This document shows, one piece after another, positions 7,472-14,482 of a stretch of DNA of 17,242 bases; positions within the stretch are counted from its first letter, which is position 1; each line of letters begins with the position of its first letter. The notes beneath the pieces were generated by a model. That model did not search any database. It saw only the letters and a list, made by a program, of their open reading frames with translations, and was not told where the DNA came from. Location of the stretch: positions 1 through 17,242 of the forward strand of contig DEIM01000023.1 of NCBI GenBank assembly GCA_002352485.1, written 5' to 3'. Both the position numbers and the translations under genes were made by a program. The DNA is from Candidatus Dadabacteria bacterium UBA2774. GTDB lineage: Bacteria; Desulfobacterota_D; UBA1144; Nemesobacterales; UBA2774.

Positions 7472-8230
7472 TCAGATCTCGATCTCAAGGAGATCCCGAG
7501 CCTCAATAACTTCCGCTGCGACATTCTTCCTGATCTGCTCAACCACGTTTTCTTCATCGCTTACGGGGTAGAAGTGGGTAACGACAATTCTTTTGGCCCC
7601 GCACTCATTTGTAATCTTTACTACTTCTTTTGGTGTGAGATGTCCTTTTCGTTTATGCTCGTCTGGGAGAGCGCATTCAATTATAAGTAGGTCTACGTCC
7701 TGTGAGAGTTGTATTAAATTTTCTGAGTAGTCGGTGTCTCCCGAATATACAATCGATTTTCCTTCGCAATCGATCCTGTATGCAAGGCTGCTGTCTATAT
7801 GAGGAACCTTCGAAGCTGTAATCTTTAAGTCCCCGGTATCAAAGGATCCGGGCTCAATCTCCTCTATATCGAGACCCTCGGGCACTATCCATTCCTTATA
7901 AGCGCTTTTTAGATTGTTGAAGAAATCAATGAAGCCTTCACCGCCCCAGAGGCGAAGCGGTTTATCTTTCCCCCCACGGTATGGGTACCATTCCGTGTAT
8001 TTTCTTGCGAATAGAAACGGCACTAAATCACCTGTGTGGTCGGGGTGCAAATGGGAAAAAAATATATGATCGATCTCCATATAGTTAATGCCTGCATGTG
8101 CTAGCTTCCAGGTGGAACCGCTCCCGCAGTCAAGTAGTACTTTGGTGCTTCTCGACTCTAAAACATATCCGGACGAGCCTCTATGAGCGGAAGGAACGAG
8201 AGTCCCCGAGCCAAGAATTGTGAGCTTCAT
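7472..8230 (-). CDS. RNase Z-like metallo-beta-lactamase-fold hydrolase
   Basis: The 252-residue protein has the full set of two-zinc ligands of this fold: HLHPDH (60-65, giving His60, His62, Asp64, His65), His144 in KVPHID, Asp165 in YSGDTDYS, and His219 in VVTHFYP. GHLTPKEV (196-203) matches the extra His motif typical of RNase Z and its relatives. It begins MKLTILGSGTLVPS, also usual for the group. RNase Z cuts tRNA 3' trailers, but this protein is shorter than the roughly 300 residues of characterised bacterial RNase Z enzymes. A different phosphodiesterase or arylsulfatase-like activity is therefore equally possible. It is divergent from the SAM hydrolase gene across 72 bases. Only a weak ribosome binding site is visible. 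Confidence 0.88.
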   Translation of the reverse strand: MKLTILGSGTLVPSAHRGSSGYVLESRSTKVLLDCGSGSTWKLAHAGINYMEIDHIFFSHLHPDHTGDLVPFLFARKYTEWYPYRGGKDKPLRLWGGEGFIDFFNNLKSAYKEWIVPEGLDIEEIEPGSFDTGDLKITASKVPHIDSSLAYRIDCEGKSIVYSGDTDYSENLIQLSQDVDLLIIECALPDEHKRKGHLTPKEVVKITNECGAKRIVVTHFYPVSDEENVVEQIRKNVAAEVIEARDLLEIEI

Positions 8231-8302
8231 TTTTTAATCACCAGCATTTGGGTTAATCTAATTAAGGACTGTAGCACCACTTGGGATAAAGGGCAAACAT
8301 AT

Positions 8303-9070
8303 ATGAAGCGTGTAATCACATTATGCACTGATTTCGGTATAGCGGACCATTATGCGGGTGTGATGAAAGGGGTAATACTCGGGATAAACCCGGATGCCGT
8401 GATTATCGATATAACGCACTCGATACCCAAGTTCGATGTGCTTACGGGAGCCCTTACTCTTAGTAGTTCTTACGACTATTACCCTGAAGGTACTATACAT
8501 ATTGCAGTAGTGGACCCCGGAGTAGGGAGTGAGAGGAAGCCGATTGCAATGGAAGCGGACGGTAGTTACTTCGTCGGCCCGGATAACGGCCTGTTCTCGA
8601 TGATCTTCAGAAGAAGCTCGAATAAGCGTATTACAGAAATTACAAATACGGACTATATGATGAATCATGTAAGCCGCACGTTTCACGGAAGGGACATCTT
8701 TTCCCCGGCGGCAGCTCACATCTCTATGGGCGTAAATATTAATGAGCTTGGAGATGAGGTTTCCTCGCCCGTTACACTTGAGCTTCCGGAGCCCGTGGTT
8801 TTGCCCGGAAGAGTGACAGGGGAGATCATACACCTGGATTCGTTCGGTAACCTAGTGACTAATGTGCCGAGTAAGATGGTGAAGAGTGGCTCAGAGGTTT
8901 TTGTTGGCGAGCTTTCGTTGGGTGCTCCGAAGAGCTCCTACGGAAGTGTAAAAAGGGGGGAGCTGCTGTGTATAGTCGGGAGCTCGGGTTATTTGGAGAT
9001 ATCGGTGAATCAAGGAAGCGCTTATGAAGCGCTTGGCAGAGAATTGCAAGTCACAATAGTAATGGATTAA
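8303..9070 (+). CDS. SAM hydroxide adenosyltransferase (DUF62 / chlorinase-fluorinase superfamily)
   Basis: The 255-residue product starts MKRVITLCTDFG, the superfamily signature with Asp10. Further motifs are VDPGVGSERKP (70-80), GPDNGLFS (92-99), FHGRDIFSP (127-135) and LDSFGNLVTNV (178-188). Asp71, Arg78 and His128 match in order and approximate spacing the Asp-Arg-His triad reported for archaeal enzymes that hydrolyse S-adenosylmethionine to adenosine and methionine. Halogenases of this superfamily carry an extra loop and lack this triad, so hydrolase is the better call. I chose the ATG at 8303 because the family alignment begins there and GATAAAGGG lies a few bases upstream; a longer in-frame start at 8183 would add residues unlike the family. 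The gene is divergent from the RNase Z-like gene. Confidence 0.9.
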   Translation: MKRVITLCTDFGIADHYAGVMKGVILGINPDAVIIDITHSIPKFDVLTGALTLSSSYDYYPEGTIHIAVVDPGVGSERKPIAMEADGSYFVGPDNGLFSMIFRRSSNKRITEITNTDYMMNHVSRTFHGRDIFSPAAAHISMGVNINELGDEVSSPVTLELPEPVVLPGRVTGEIIHLDSFGNLVTNVPSKMVKSGSEVFVGELSLGAPKSSYGSVKRGELLCIVGSSGYLEISVNQGSAYEALGRELQVTIVMD

Positions 9071-9117
9071 GTACCATCAAGCTGCCTAGCAAGTTGTGGT
9101 TATTGCTCCAGGGAGGG

Positions 9118-9540
9118 TCAGGCTTCAAATTCTAATATATATAGCTTCCCTTTCATTTCTAATTCTTTGGCCGAGCGGTAAGTAAAGATATTTTCCCAAA
9201 AATGGTCTTCAGGCTCCTCGTTGCCCTCTTTTCTTAGCTTCTTTATAAGCTCCCAGTACGCTTCGTCATCGGGCAGATCGGGCAGTAGATCAAATAAAGT
9301 CGCTATATGCGGTCTGTCGGCATCATCGACAGTTTCCCAGCTTACCCACTGCTGATTTTTTTTCGATATAAAGAGCTTGTCCCCCGGATTATTATGCCGG
9401 GTTTCATTGAGCGTCCAAGCCGGGATGTATTCTGTATAGTAATAGTCAAAAGCACTTTCCAGAATGTCGCTCCATTTAAGCGTCACGGAATTCGATTGCT
9501 CAGAATCGGTCTCTGCGTGGTTCGCTGTTTCTTTACACAT
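9118..9540 (-). CDS. small acidic protein of unknown function
   Basis: This gene of 140 residues is supported mainly by a good ribosome binding site (GGAGAAG, 9551-9545 on the minus strand) seven bases or so before the ATG, and by its independent position convergent to the SAM hydrolase gene. I do not recognise the family. The protein is acidic and rich in aromatic residues (FDYYYTEY at about 31-38, and many Trp), with no signal peptide or membrane segment. The first 20 residues are polar and probably disordered. The middle holds an acidic LLPDLPDDEAYWEL stretch followed by a basic KKLRKEG helix. A cytoplasmic globular protein is the plain reading. Confidence 0.62.
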   Translation of the reverse strand: MCKETANHAETDSEQSNSVTLKWSDILESAFDYYYTEYIPAWTLNETRHNNPGDKLFISKKNQQWVSWETVDDADRPHIATLFDLLPDLPDDEAYWELIKKLRKEGNEEPEDHFWENIFTYRSAKELEMKGKLYILEFEA

Positions 9541-9677
9541 TTTGCTTCTCCAAGCTTTAATGCAGTACCTGTATAATGATTATATAACATGCATAAATGC
9601 ACAAATCTACAGGAATTTATGTTACTATTCTGAATAGTGCAAAAACTATGCCAGCAGCGGGTATTCTTGTAACCCCC

Positions 9678-9751
9678 CTCAATTGTTTGTTTTTCTCAAT
9701 TGCTTGTTTGGATATAAGGGAAAATCCTAACAAATTTCGTCATGATTTGTT
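9678..9751. repeat. 17-base tandem repeat and inverted repeat upstream of the 9815 gene
   Basis: Two adjoining 17-base copies of CTCAATTGYTTGTTT plus two variable bases lie at 9678-9694 and 9695-9711. They are followed by a 7-base inverted repeat AACAAAT (9729-9735) and ATTTGTT (9745-9751) with a 9-base spacer. All lie within the 274-base gap before the 9815 gene and just upstream of its candidate promoter, so they could be regulator binding sites. Apart from these and the promoter, I see nothing else in that gap. An 81-residue reading frame at 9597-9842 looks accidental. Confidence 0.4.
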
Positions 9752-9767
9752 GGATGGTAGCGATATA

Positions 9768-9796
9768 TTGAACAAGAACGGGTTTTTTTATACACT
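9768..9796 (+). promoter_or_regulatory. candidate sigma-70-type promoter for the 9815 group
   Basis: TTGAAC (9768-9773) and TACACT (9791-9796) are separated by exactly 17 bases. Transcription would start near 9803, just ahead of GAGGT (9805-9809) and the ATG at 9815, giving a very short leader. Both hexamers match the consensus at four positions. Confidence 0.4.
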
Positions 9797-9814
9797 TAAC
9801 GTTCGAGGTAAAAT

Positions 9815-10894
9815 ATGCCTGAATCTATTCCTGAGTCGCTAAAAAAGTATGTAGACCACACTGCGCCAAAAGAGCTTCGCTTGAGTGCGGCCAGGGGTCT
9901 AATACCCCTAAGCCCAAACGAGCTTGCGCACCTTTTGTATTGGCTTACTCAAGACGAGGATCGGGAAATAGCAGATGAGGCTAAAAAGTCTTTAAGCGAG
10001 ATACCCGAGGCGGTAATATCCACAGTCCTTTCAGACGTCAATTCACCTCCTGAGGTTCTTGACTATTTCGCAAGGACATCCCTTGAGGAACCCGGGCTTG
10101 AGAAAATAATCGTAAATAACTCAACCACCGATCTCACAATATCATATCTTGCCGAACAAACAGACTCTCAGAAGCTTCTTGAGCTTATTTCAAATAACCA
10201 CCAGAGAATAGTACGCTCATCTGAAATTGTAGAAGCTCTCAGTAAAAATCCCATGGTCAGCCGGTCCACACTGGACAGCGTGATCGATTACCTGAGTCTG
10301 TATTTGGGTGAGGATGCCGAAATTCCCGTTCGTGCCGATAATATAAGCTTGGAAACTAAGGGCGAAGATCCGCAAGTTGAAATTGAGCCCGGCAGCTCGT
10401 TCTTAGACAGTGCAGAGGTAAATCAAGAGTTCCTTCAAGAAAGCACTTTAGAGGAAGACGATGCTCTGGAAGTCGGGCGTGAGAATATTCAAATTGAGAT
10501 TAGTAATATGACGGTTGGCGAGAGAATTAAGCTTGCGATAAAGGGAAACAGAGAGGCAAGGTCAGCCCTTGTACGCGACCCCAATAGAATCGTGTCCAGA
10601 GCCGTGCTTAAAAACCCTCGCCTCACAGATACGGAAATTGTGCTTATTTCTCAGTCAAAGATAGTGAATGAAGATATACTCAGGGAAATATCTGATACCA
10701 GAAAGTGGTCAAAGATATATCCTGTGAAGTTTGCGCTAGTAAGTAACCCGAAAACACCGCCCCATATTTCCGTAAACCTGGTAAGACATTTAAGAGATCA
10801 TGATCTCCGCTCTATTATGTGGAGTAAAAACCTGCCGGGAGTAATTACGAGCGCTGCAAAAAATATCGTGAACGCAAGAAGAGACAAGAAGTAA
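9815..10894 (+). CDS. helical-repeat (HEAT/ARM-like) protein of unknown function
   Basis: This 359-residue cytoplasmic protein has no signal peptide or membrane segment. Residues about 15-160 form a series of amphipathic helices with a PEVL/PSLL-like turn pattern (for example NSPPEVLDYFA at 76-86), suggesting HEAT- or ARM-like repeats. A strongly acidic linker of low complexity runs from about 165 to 227. Residues 232-350 form a second helical domain with KGNREARSALVRDPNR (243-258) and FALVSNPKTPP (306-316), a pattern I associate with uncharacterised proteins of deltaproteobacteria-like genomes. GAGGT at 9805-9809 supports the start. It lies 34 bases ahead of the RluD-type gene and probably shares its transcript. 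A scaffold or protein-binding role is possible, but nothing shows it directly. Confidence 0.75.
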   Translation: MPESIPESLKKYVDHTAPKELRLSAARGLIPLSPNELAHLLYWLTQDEDREIADEAKKSLSEIPEAVISTVLSDVNSPPEVLDYFARTSLEEPGLEKIIVNNSTTDLTISYLAEQTDSQKLLELISNNHQRIVRSSEIVEALSKNPMVSRSTLDSVIDYLSLYLGEDAEIPVRADNISLETKGEDPQVEIEPGSSFLDSAEVNQEFLQESTLEEDDALEVGRENIQIEISNMTVGERIKLAIKGNREARSALVRDPNRIVSRAVLKNPRLTDTEIVLISQSKIVNEDILREISDTRKWSKIYPVKFALVSNPKTPPHISVNLVRHLRDHDLRSIMWSKNLPGVITSAAKNIVNARRDKK

Positions 10895-10928
10895 TTAGAA
10901 TATTCGCTTGCCTCACTTATAGTAAGCT

Positions 10929-11885
10929 ATGTCTGAAGAAAATAAAACGCAGATACTAAAAATAACAAAAGAGCTTTCAGGTAAAAGGGCAGACGTCGTT
11001 CTATCTGAGTTTTTGTCCGGGCAAACGCGCTCGCAGATAAAAAAGCTCATTGACGACAAGATGGTCGTGGTACAAGAGAGGACTATAAAGCCCTCAACCA
11101 AGTTTGATGAGGGCGATGTGGTACAAATTACTCTGCCTGAGCCCGAGCTGCTTAATCTTGCGCCTGAGGACTTGTCTATTGAGCTGCTTTACGAGGATGA
11201 ATGTATAGCTGTTGTAAACAAGCCCGCAGGAATGACTGTGCATCCGGGCGCAGGTATTAAACACGGAACGCTTGTAAATGCGCTTCTATATAAATGTAAG
11301 GACCTGTCCGGTATTGGAGGGAAGATCAGACCCGGAATAGTACACAGACTGGACAAGGATACTACAGGGGTCATGGTAGTAGCAAAAAATGATCATGCAC
11401 ATAACTCTTTGGTTGAGCAGTTTAAGACAAGAGAAGTTAAAAAAAAATATATTGCCATAGTTGAGGGAAACGTGAAGGCGGATTCGGGTGTAATAGAGTC
11501 GGAGATCGGGAGGCACCCTACGAATAGAATCAAGATGTCCTCTAAAGCTAAGGCCGGAAGGGCATCTGTTACAAAATGGAAAGTGCTTGAGCGCTACAGT
11601 GCCGCAACCCTAGTCGAGGCCGAGCCCAAGACCGGCAGAACTCACCAGATAAGGGTGCATTTGGCAGAATCGGGCTATCCTATCTTAGCCGATAAGGTAT
11701 ACGGTCCGAAAAAGTTTAAGAATGATATACTCAAGCGCGCTTCTAAATTAATGGGAAGGCAGGCTCTCCACGCCTCGGAACTCGGGTTCAAGCATCCGCT
11801 CACAGGCGAATTCCTGAAGTTCAAAGCTCCACTACCCGTGGATATGGAGAAAACCCTCGAATATTTAAAGCAGTTGGAAGGATAA
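10929..11885 (+). CDS. rluD: RluD-type 23S rRNA pseudouridine synthase
   Basis: This 318-residue protein has an N-terminal S4 RNA-binding domain (about 18-65; KRADVVLSEFL and RSQIKKLID) followed by the RluA-family catalytic domain. The catalytic aspartate is Asp142 in HRLDKDTTG (139-147). NKPAGMTVHPG (97-107) and the later GRTHQIRVHL segment are also diagnostic. RluD converts uridines of helix 69 of 23S rRNA to pseudouridine. RluA-family members are hard to tell apart, and the S4 domain favours RluD or RluC over RluA. The ribosome binding site is weak. The short 34-base gap upstream and 23-base gap downstream suggest translation from a common message with its neighbours. Confidence 0.9.
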   Translation: MSEENKTQILKITKELSGKRADVVLSEFLSGQTRSQIKKLIDDKMVVVQERTIKPSTKFDEGDVVQITLPEPELLNLAPEDLSIELLYEDECIAVVNKPAGMTVHPGAGIKHGTLVNALLYKCKDLSGIGGKIRPGIVHRLDKDTTGVMVVAKNDHAHNSLVEQFKTREVKKKYIAIVEGNVKADSGVIESEIGRHPTNRIKMSSKAKAGRASVTKWKVLERYSAATLVEAEPKTGRTHQIRVHLAESGYPILADKVYGPKKFKNDILKRASKLMGRQALHASELGFKHPLTGEFLKFKAPLPVDMEKTLEYLKQLEG

Positions 11886-11908
11886 GCTTTAAGGGATAAA
11901 TAACGATT

Positions 11909-12592
11909 ATGAAACTTAAGGAATCAAAGCTTCTATCATCTATTAAAGGGGTTACACACGGGTTTTCCGATAAATACCTCGGTGATAACGCTTCTCAAAT
12001 AGGCCACTTACTTAATTTATCAAAAGTTACTCTCTTAAAGCAGATACATAGCGATAATGTGGTTTTTGTAGATGATATAGCTACAGAAACTGCTCGCTTA
12101 GAGGGAGACGCTATAGTTACTCATTTAAAGGGCTGCGGTATAGCGGTAGCCACTGCGGACTGCGTTCCTATACTGCTGGCCTCTAATGACGCCAGAATGG
12201 TTGCCGCTGTGCATTCCGGGTGGCGCGGGACATTAAATGAGATTGTAGTTAACACTGTGTCTGCCGTAAAAGACCGATATGGTATTGAGCCTGAAAACCT
12301 GAAGGCTGCAATCGGTCCATGTATCGCTAGCTGCTGTTACGAAGTGGGGGAGGAAGTCGGCTCGTTGTTTAGCGGGAAATATCCCGACACAAGCGAATAT
12401 TTGTTTGAAAAGGGGCAAGATAAATACATCCTCGATTTAAAGACGGCTAACGAGCTACTCCTTAAGAGAGAAGGAGTCTCAGATATCGAAGTTCTGGATA
12501 TATGTACAAAGTGCAGTGAAAATTATTATTCCTATAGAGGCGACGGTAATGGCGCGGGTCGTCAGCTGAGCGTGATCGGACTTAGGCAGTGA
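11909..12592 (+). CDS. pgeF: PgeF/YfiH-family multicopper-like protein (peptidoglycan editing factor)
   Basis: This 227-residue protein belongs to the YfiH/DUF152 family. It carries KQIHSDNV (44-51, His47), TADCVPIL (82-89, Cys85), VHSGWRGTLNE (101-111, His102) and IGPCI-x-x-CCYEV (135-146). His47, Cys85 and His102 form the known metal site. E. coli PgeF removes wrongly incorporated L-Ser-containing peptidoglycan precursors by an amidase-like activity. Other family members show purine nucleoside phosphorylase or polyphenol oxidase activity, so the in vivo role is not settled by sequence. It follows rluD by 23 bases, a neighbour pair (rluD-yfiH) also found in E. coli, which supports both assignments. 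Confidence 0.9.
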   Translation: MKLKESKLLSSIKGVTHGFSDKYLGDNASQIGHLLNLSKVTLLKQIHSDNVVFVDDIATETARLEGDAIVTHLKGCGIAVATADCVPILLASNDARMVAAVHSGWRGTLNEIVVNTVSAVKDRYGIEPENLKAAIGPCIASCCYEVGEEVGSLFSGKYPDTSEYLFEKGQDKYILDLKTANELLLKREGVSDIEVLDICTKCSENYYSYRGDGNGAGRQLSVIGLRQ

Positions 12593-12626
12593 ACCCTCAA
12601 AGTGTGTTAATATTTTTCTGAGAAGG

Positions 12627-12632
12627 TATAAT
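12627..12632 (+). promoter_or_regulatory. perfect -10 hexamer ahead of the 12679 gene
   Basis: TATAAT at 12627-12632 lies 34 bases after the pgeF stop and 46 before the next ATG. No good -35 is found at 16-18 bases upstream, so promoter strength is uncertain. Confidence 0.35.
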
Positions 12633-12678
12633 GTTTGGAAATTTTGCAGATTTTAAAATAATTTGATTGGAGGCAATA

Positions 12679-13125
12679 ATGCTTCAGATAATGTGCTGGG
12701 TTGATTCCGAGGACTACGGGTACTTAAACTCGATGAACGAGAAGAAAGAGGCTATAGACTTCTACGCGTACAGGTTTGTTGTAGAAGGCGGGGGTGAGGG
12801 AATGGGCAGTAGCGCTGTAAACCTCTTAGTCGCTGAGTTTGTTAACGCCAAGATGGCTGTGGGTTTTGTAATCGCCAATGATTTTAAGCTCGATAAGGAT
12901 ATAACATTCAGGTTTGTATGTAATGATAGCCCCTCAAATGATATAGCGGTTGAAACCAAGCTTTCTGATGAAGTTAAAAAAGCAACCTACATGGGTAATG
13001 ATCTGGAAAAAATCGAGTACATTGGATTTACGTTAGAGAAATTTTATGAAGGTCATAACGCGAAATTCTATCTGAACGATCTCAGACCCAGAAGTGAAGA
13101 AAGCGAGGAAGGCGCTCAGCCTTAA
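12679..13125 (+). CDS. 148-residue protein of unknown function
   Basis: TTGGAGGC at 12667-12674 is a good ribosome binding site for the ATG at 12679. An in-frame TTG at 12667 falls inside that site and is not the start. I do not recognise the family. The protein has a mixed alpha/beta look: a beta-rich first half (MLQIMCWVD, FYAYRFVVEGGGEGMG, then a long hydrophobic stretch NLLVAEFVNAKMAVGFVIAN at 48-67 that is too broken by charged residues to be a clear membrane span), FRFVCND (77-83), and an acidic tail RSEESEEGAQP. There is no signal peptide. It stands alone between pgeF and argG with candidate promoters on either side. Reading frame, start signal and spacing all support a real gene. Confidence 0.65.
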   Translation: MLQIMCWVDSEDYGYLNSMNEKKEAIDFYAYRFVVEGGGEGMGSSAVNLLVAEFVNAKMAVGFVIANDFKLDKDITFRFVCNDSPSNDIAVETKLSDEVKKATYMGNDLEKIEYIGFTLEKFYEGHNAKFYLNDLRPRSEESEEGAQP

Positions 13126-13263
13126 CCTTGTATAATCGTCTAATAAGATATTCTTAACTTCAATAAAGAATCTATTCTAAATGTACTCGGATTGACCCGG
13201 CTTTAAACTCATCACAACAATTTATCTTCTTGGGTCAATCGGTTTAAAGAGGAGTTATAAAAT
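13126..13263 (+). promoter_or_regulatory. argG leader with interlaced inverted repeats over the ribosome binding site
   Basis: TATAAT at 13131-13136 is a possible -10 (no clear -35). An AT-rich hairpin ATTCTT (13150-13155) / AAGAAT (13166-13171) follows. Then GATTGACCC (A, 13190-13198) and CTTTAAAC (B, 13201-13208) have exact reverse complements GGGTCAATC (A', 13232-13240) and GTTTAAAG (B', 13242-13249), in the order A-B-A'-B'. B' overlaps the first two bases of the Shine-Dalgarno AGAGGAG (13248-13254), nine bases before the argG ATG. A:A' pairing leaves the site open, while B:B' pairing would partly cover it. The layout suggests a pseudoknot or two-state translational switch; no known riboswitch class was recognised. 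Confidence 0.5.
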
Positions 13264-14472
13264 ATGAGCGATACGAAAAAAATAGTATTGGCTTATTCCG
13301 GCGGGCTCGACACTTCGGTTATTCTGAAGTGGCTTGCAGAGGAGTATGAAGCAGAGATAATTGCCTATGTAGCGGATGTGGGACAGGGGGAGGACCTTGA
13401 AGAGGTAAGAGAGAAAGCAATCAGTACGGGCGCAAGTAAGGTATATATTGAGGATTTAAAGGAAGAGTTCGTAAAAGACTTCGTATTCACGGCGATTAAA
13501 GCAGGCAGTATTTACGAAGGCACATATCTGCTCGGCACTTCGCTTGCCCGCCCTCTAATTGCAAAGAGACAGATTGAGATTGCAAATGAGGAGAATGCCT
13601 TTGCCGTCTCTCACGGCTCCACCGGGAAAGGAAACGACCAGGTGCGTTTTGAGCTTACATACTATGCGCTTAACCCGCAGATACAGGTGATCGCGCCCTG
13701 GCGAGAGTGGAACCTTAACTCAAGGACCGCACTTCTTGAATATGCCGAGAAAAACGGGATTCCTGTGCCAGTGACCCAGAAAAAGCCGTATAGCTGCGAC
13801 AGGAACCTCCTTCATATAAGCTACGAAGGGGGGATACTCGAAGACCCGTGGGCTGAAGCTCCGGAGGATATGTTCGAGATGACGGTGTCGCCCGAGAGTG
13901 CGCCCGATGATCCGGTTTACATCGATATAGAGTTTGAAAAAGGCGCTCCGGTAAAATTGGACGGAAAAGCGCTAAGCCCGGCTGAGCTGCTTGGCGCTCT
14001 TAATAAAATCGGGGGAGCAAACGGCGTAGGAAGGGTGGATATGGTTGAGAACCGATTTGTAGGGATGAAATCAAGGGGCGTGTATGAAACCCCGGGCGGA
14101 ACTATTTTACTTGCGGCCCACAGAGCGCTTGAGTCCCTTGCCATGGACAGGGAAGTGATGCACTTAAGAGATGGGTTTATGCCTAAGATTGCTGAGCTCA
14201 TATACTACGGGTTTTGGTACTCGCCTGAAATGGATATGCTTAGAGCCGCGGTCGAAGAATCTCAGAAGAACGTCACGGGGACAGTAAAGCTTAAGATCTA
14301 TAAAGGTAATGTAATCGTTGCAGGAAGACGCTCGCCGTACTCACTCTATCAGGAAGACCTGGCCACTTTTGAGGAAGACAGCATTTACGATCAGTCAGAC
14401 GCCACAGGGTTCATTAAACTTAACGCCCTAAGGCTATCTGTAAGGAAAATGCTCGAAAAAAAGGGTGGCTGA
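13264..14472 (+). CDS. argG: argininosuccinate synthase
   Basis: This 402-residue enzyme joins citrulline and aspartate to argininosuccinate with ATP, the penultimate step of arginine synthesis. The N-type ATP pyrophosphatase loop AYSGGLDTS lies at residues 10-18, followed by ADVGQGEDLEEV (37-48), GTSLARPLIAKRQIE (91-105), SHGSTGKGNDQVRFE (116-130), APWREW and SCDRNLLHISYEGG, all hallmark ArgG segments. The length is standard. The start is supported by AGAGGAG nine bases upstream. Its 138-base upstream region carries unusual secondary-structure potential, so regulation at the leader is likely. The next gene, queA, begins ten bases after the argG stop. Confidence 0.97.
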   Translation: MSDTKKIVLAYSGGLDTSVILKWLAEEYEAEIIAYVADVGQGEDLEEVREKAISTGASKVYIEDLKEEFVKDFVFTAIKAGSIYEGTYLLGTSLARPLIAKRQIEIANEENAFAVSHGSTGKGNDQVRFELTYYALNPQIQVIAPWREWNLNSRTALLEYAEKNGIPVPVTQKKPYSCDRNLLHISYEGGILEDPWAEAPEDMFEMTVSPESAPDDPVYIDIEFEKGAPVKLDGKALSPAELLGALNKIGGANGVGRVDMVENRFVGMKSRGVYETPGGTILLAAHRALESLAMDREVMHLRDGFMPKIAELIYYGFWYSPEMDMLRAAVEESQKNVTGTVKLKIYKGNVIVAGRRSPYSLYQEDLATFEEDSIYDQSDATGFIKLNALRLSVRKMLEKKGG

Positions 14473-14482
14473 AAGCAACTTC

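Noticed and set aside
8183..8302. 40-residue N-terminal extension of the SAM hydroxide adenosyltransferase
   Set aside because: The family begins at the ATG at 8303, which has its own ribosome binding site; the extension would run into the divergent RNase Z-like gene.
8303..9070. Fluorinase or chlorinase assignment
   Set aside because: The Asp71-Arg78-His128 triad fits the hydroxide adenosyltransferases, and the length of 255 residues leaves no room for the extra halogenase loop.
9597..9842. 81-residue plus-strand frame upstream of and overlapping the 9815 gene
   Set aside because: It has no ribosome binding site, overlaps the well-supported 9815 start in another frame, and spans the repeat and promoter-like sequences.
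13126..13263. T-box leader or ArgR operator upstream of argG
   Set aside because: I found no T-box core sequence, no terminator-like hairpin with U-tract, and no convincing ARG-box pair.
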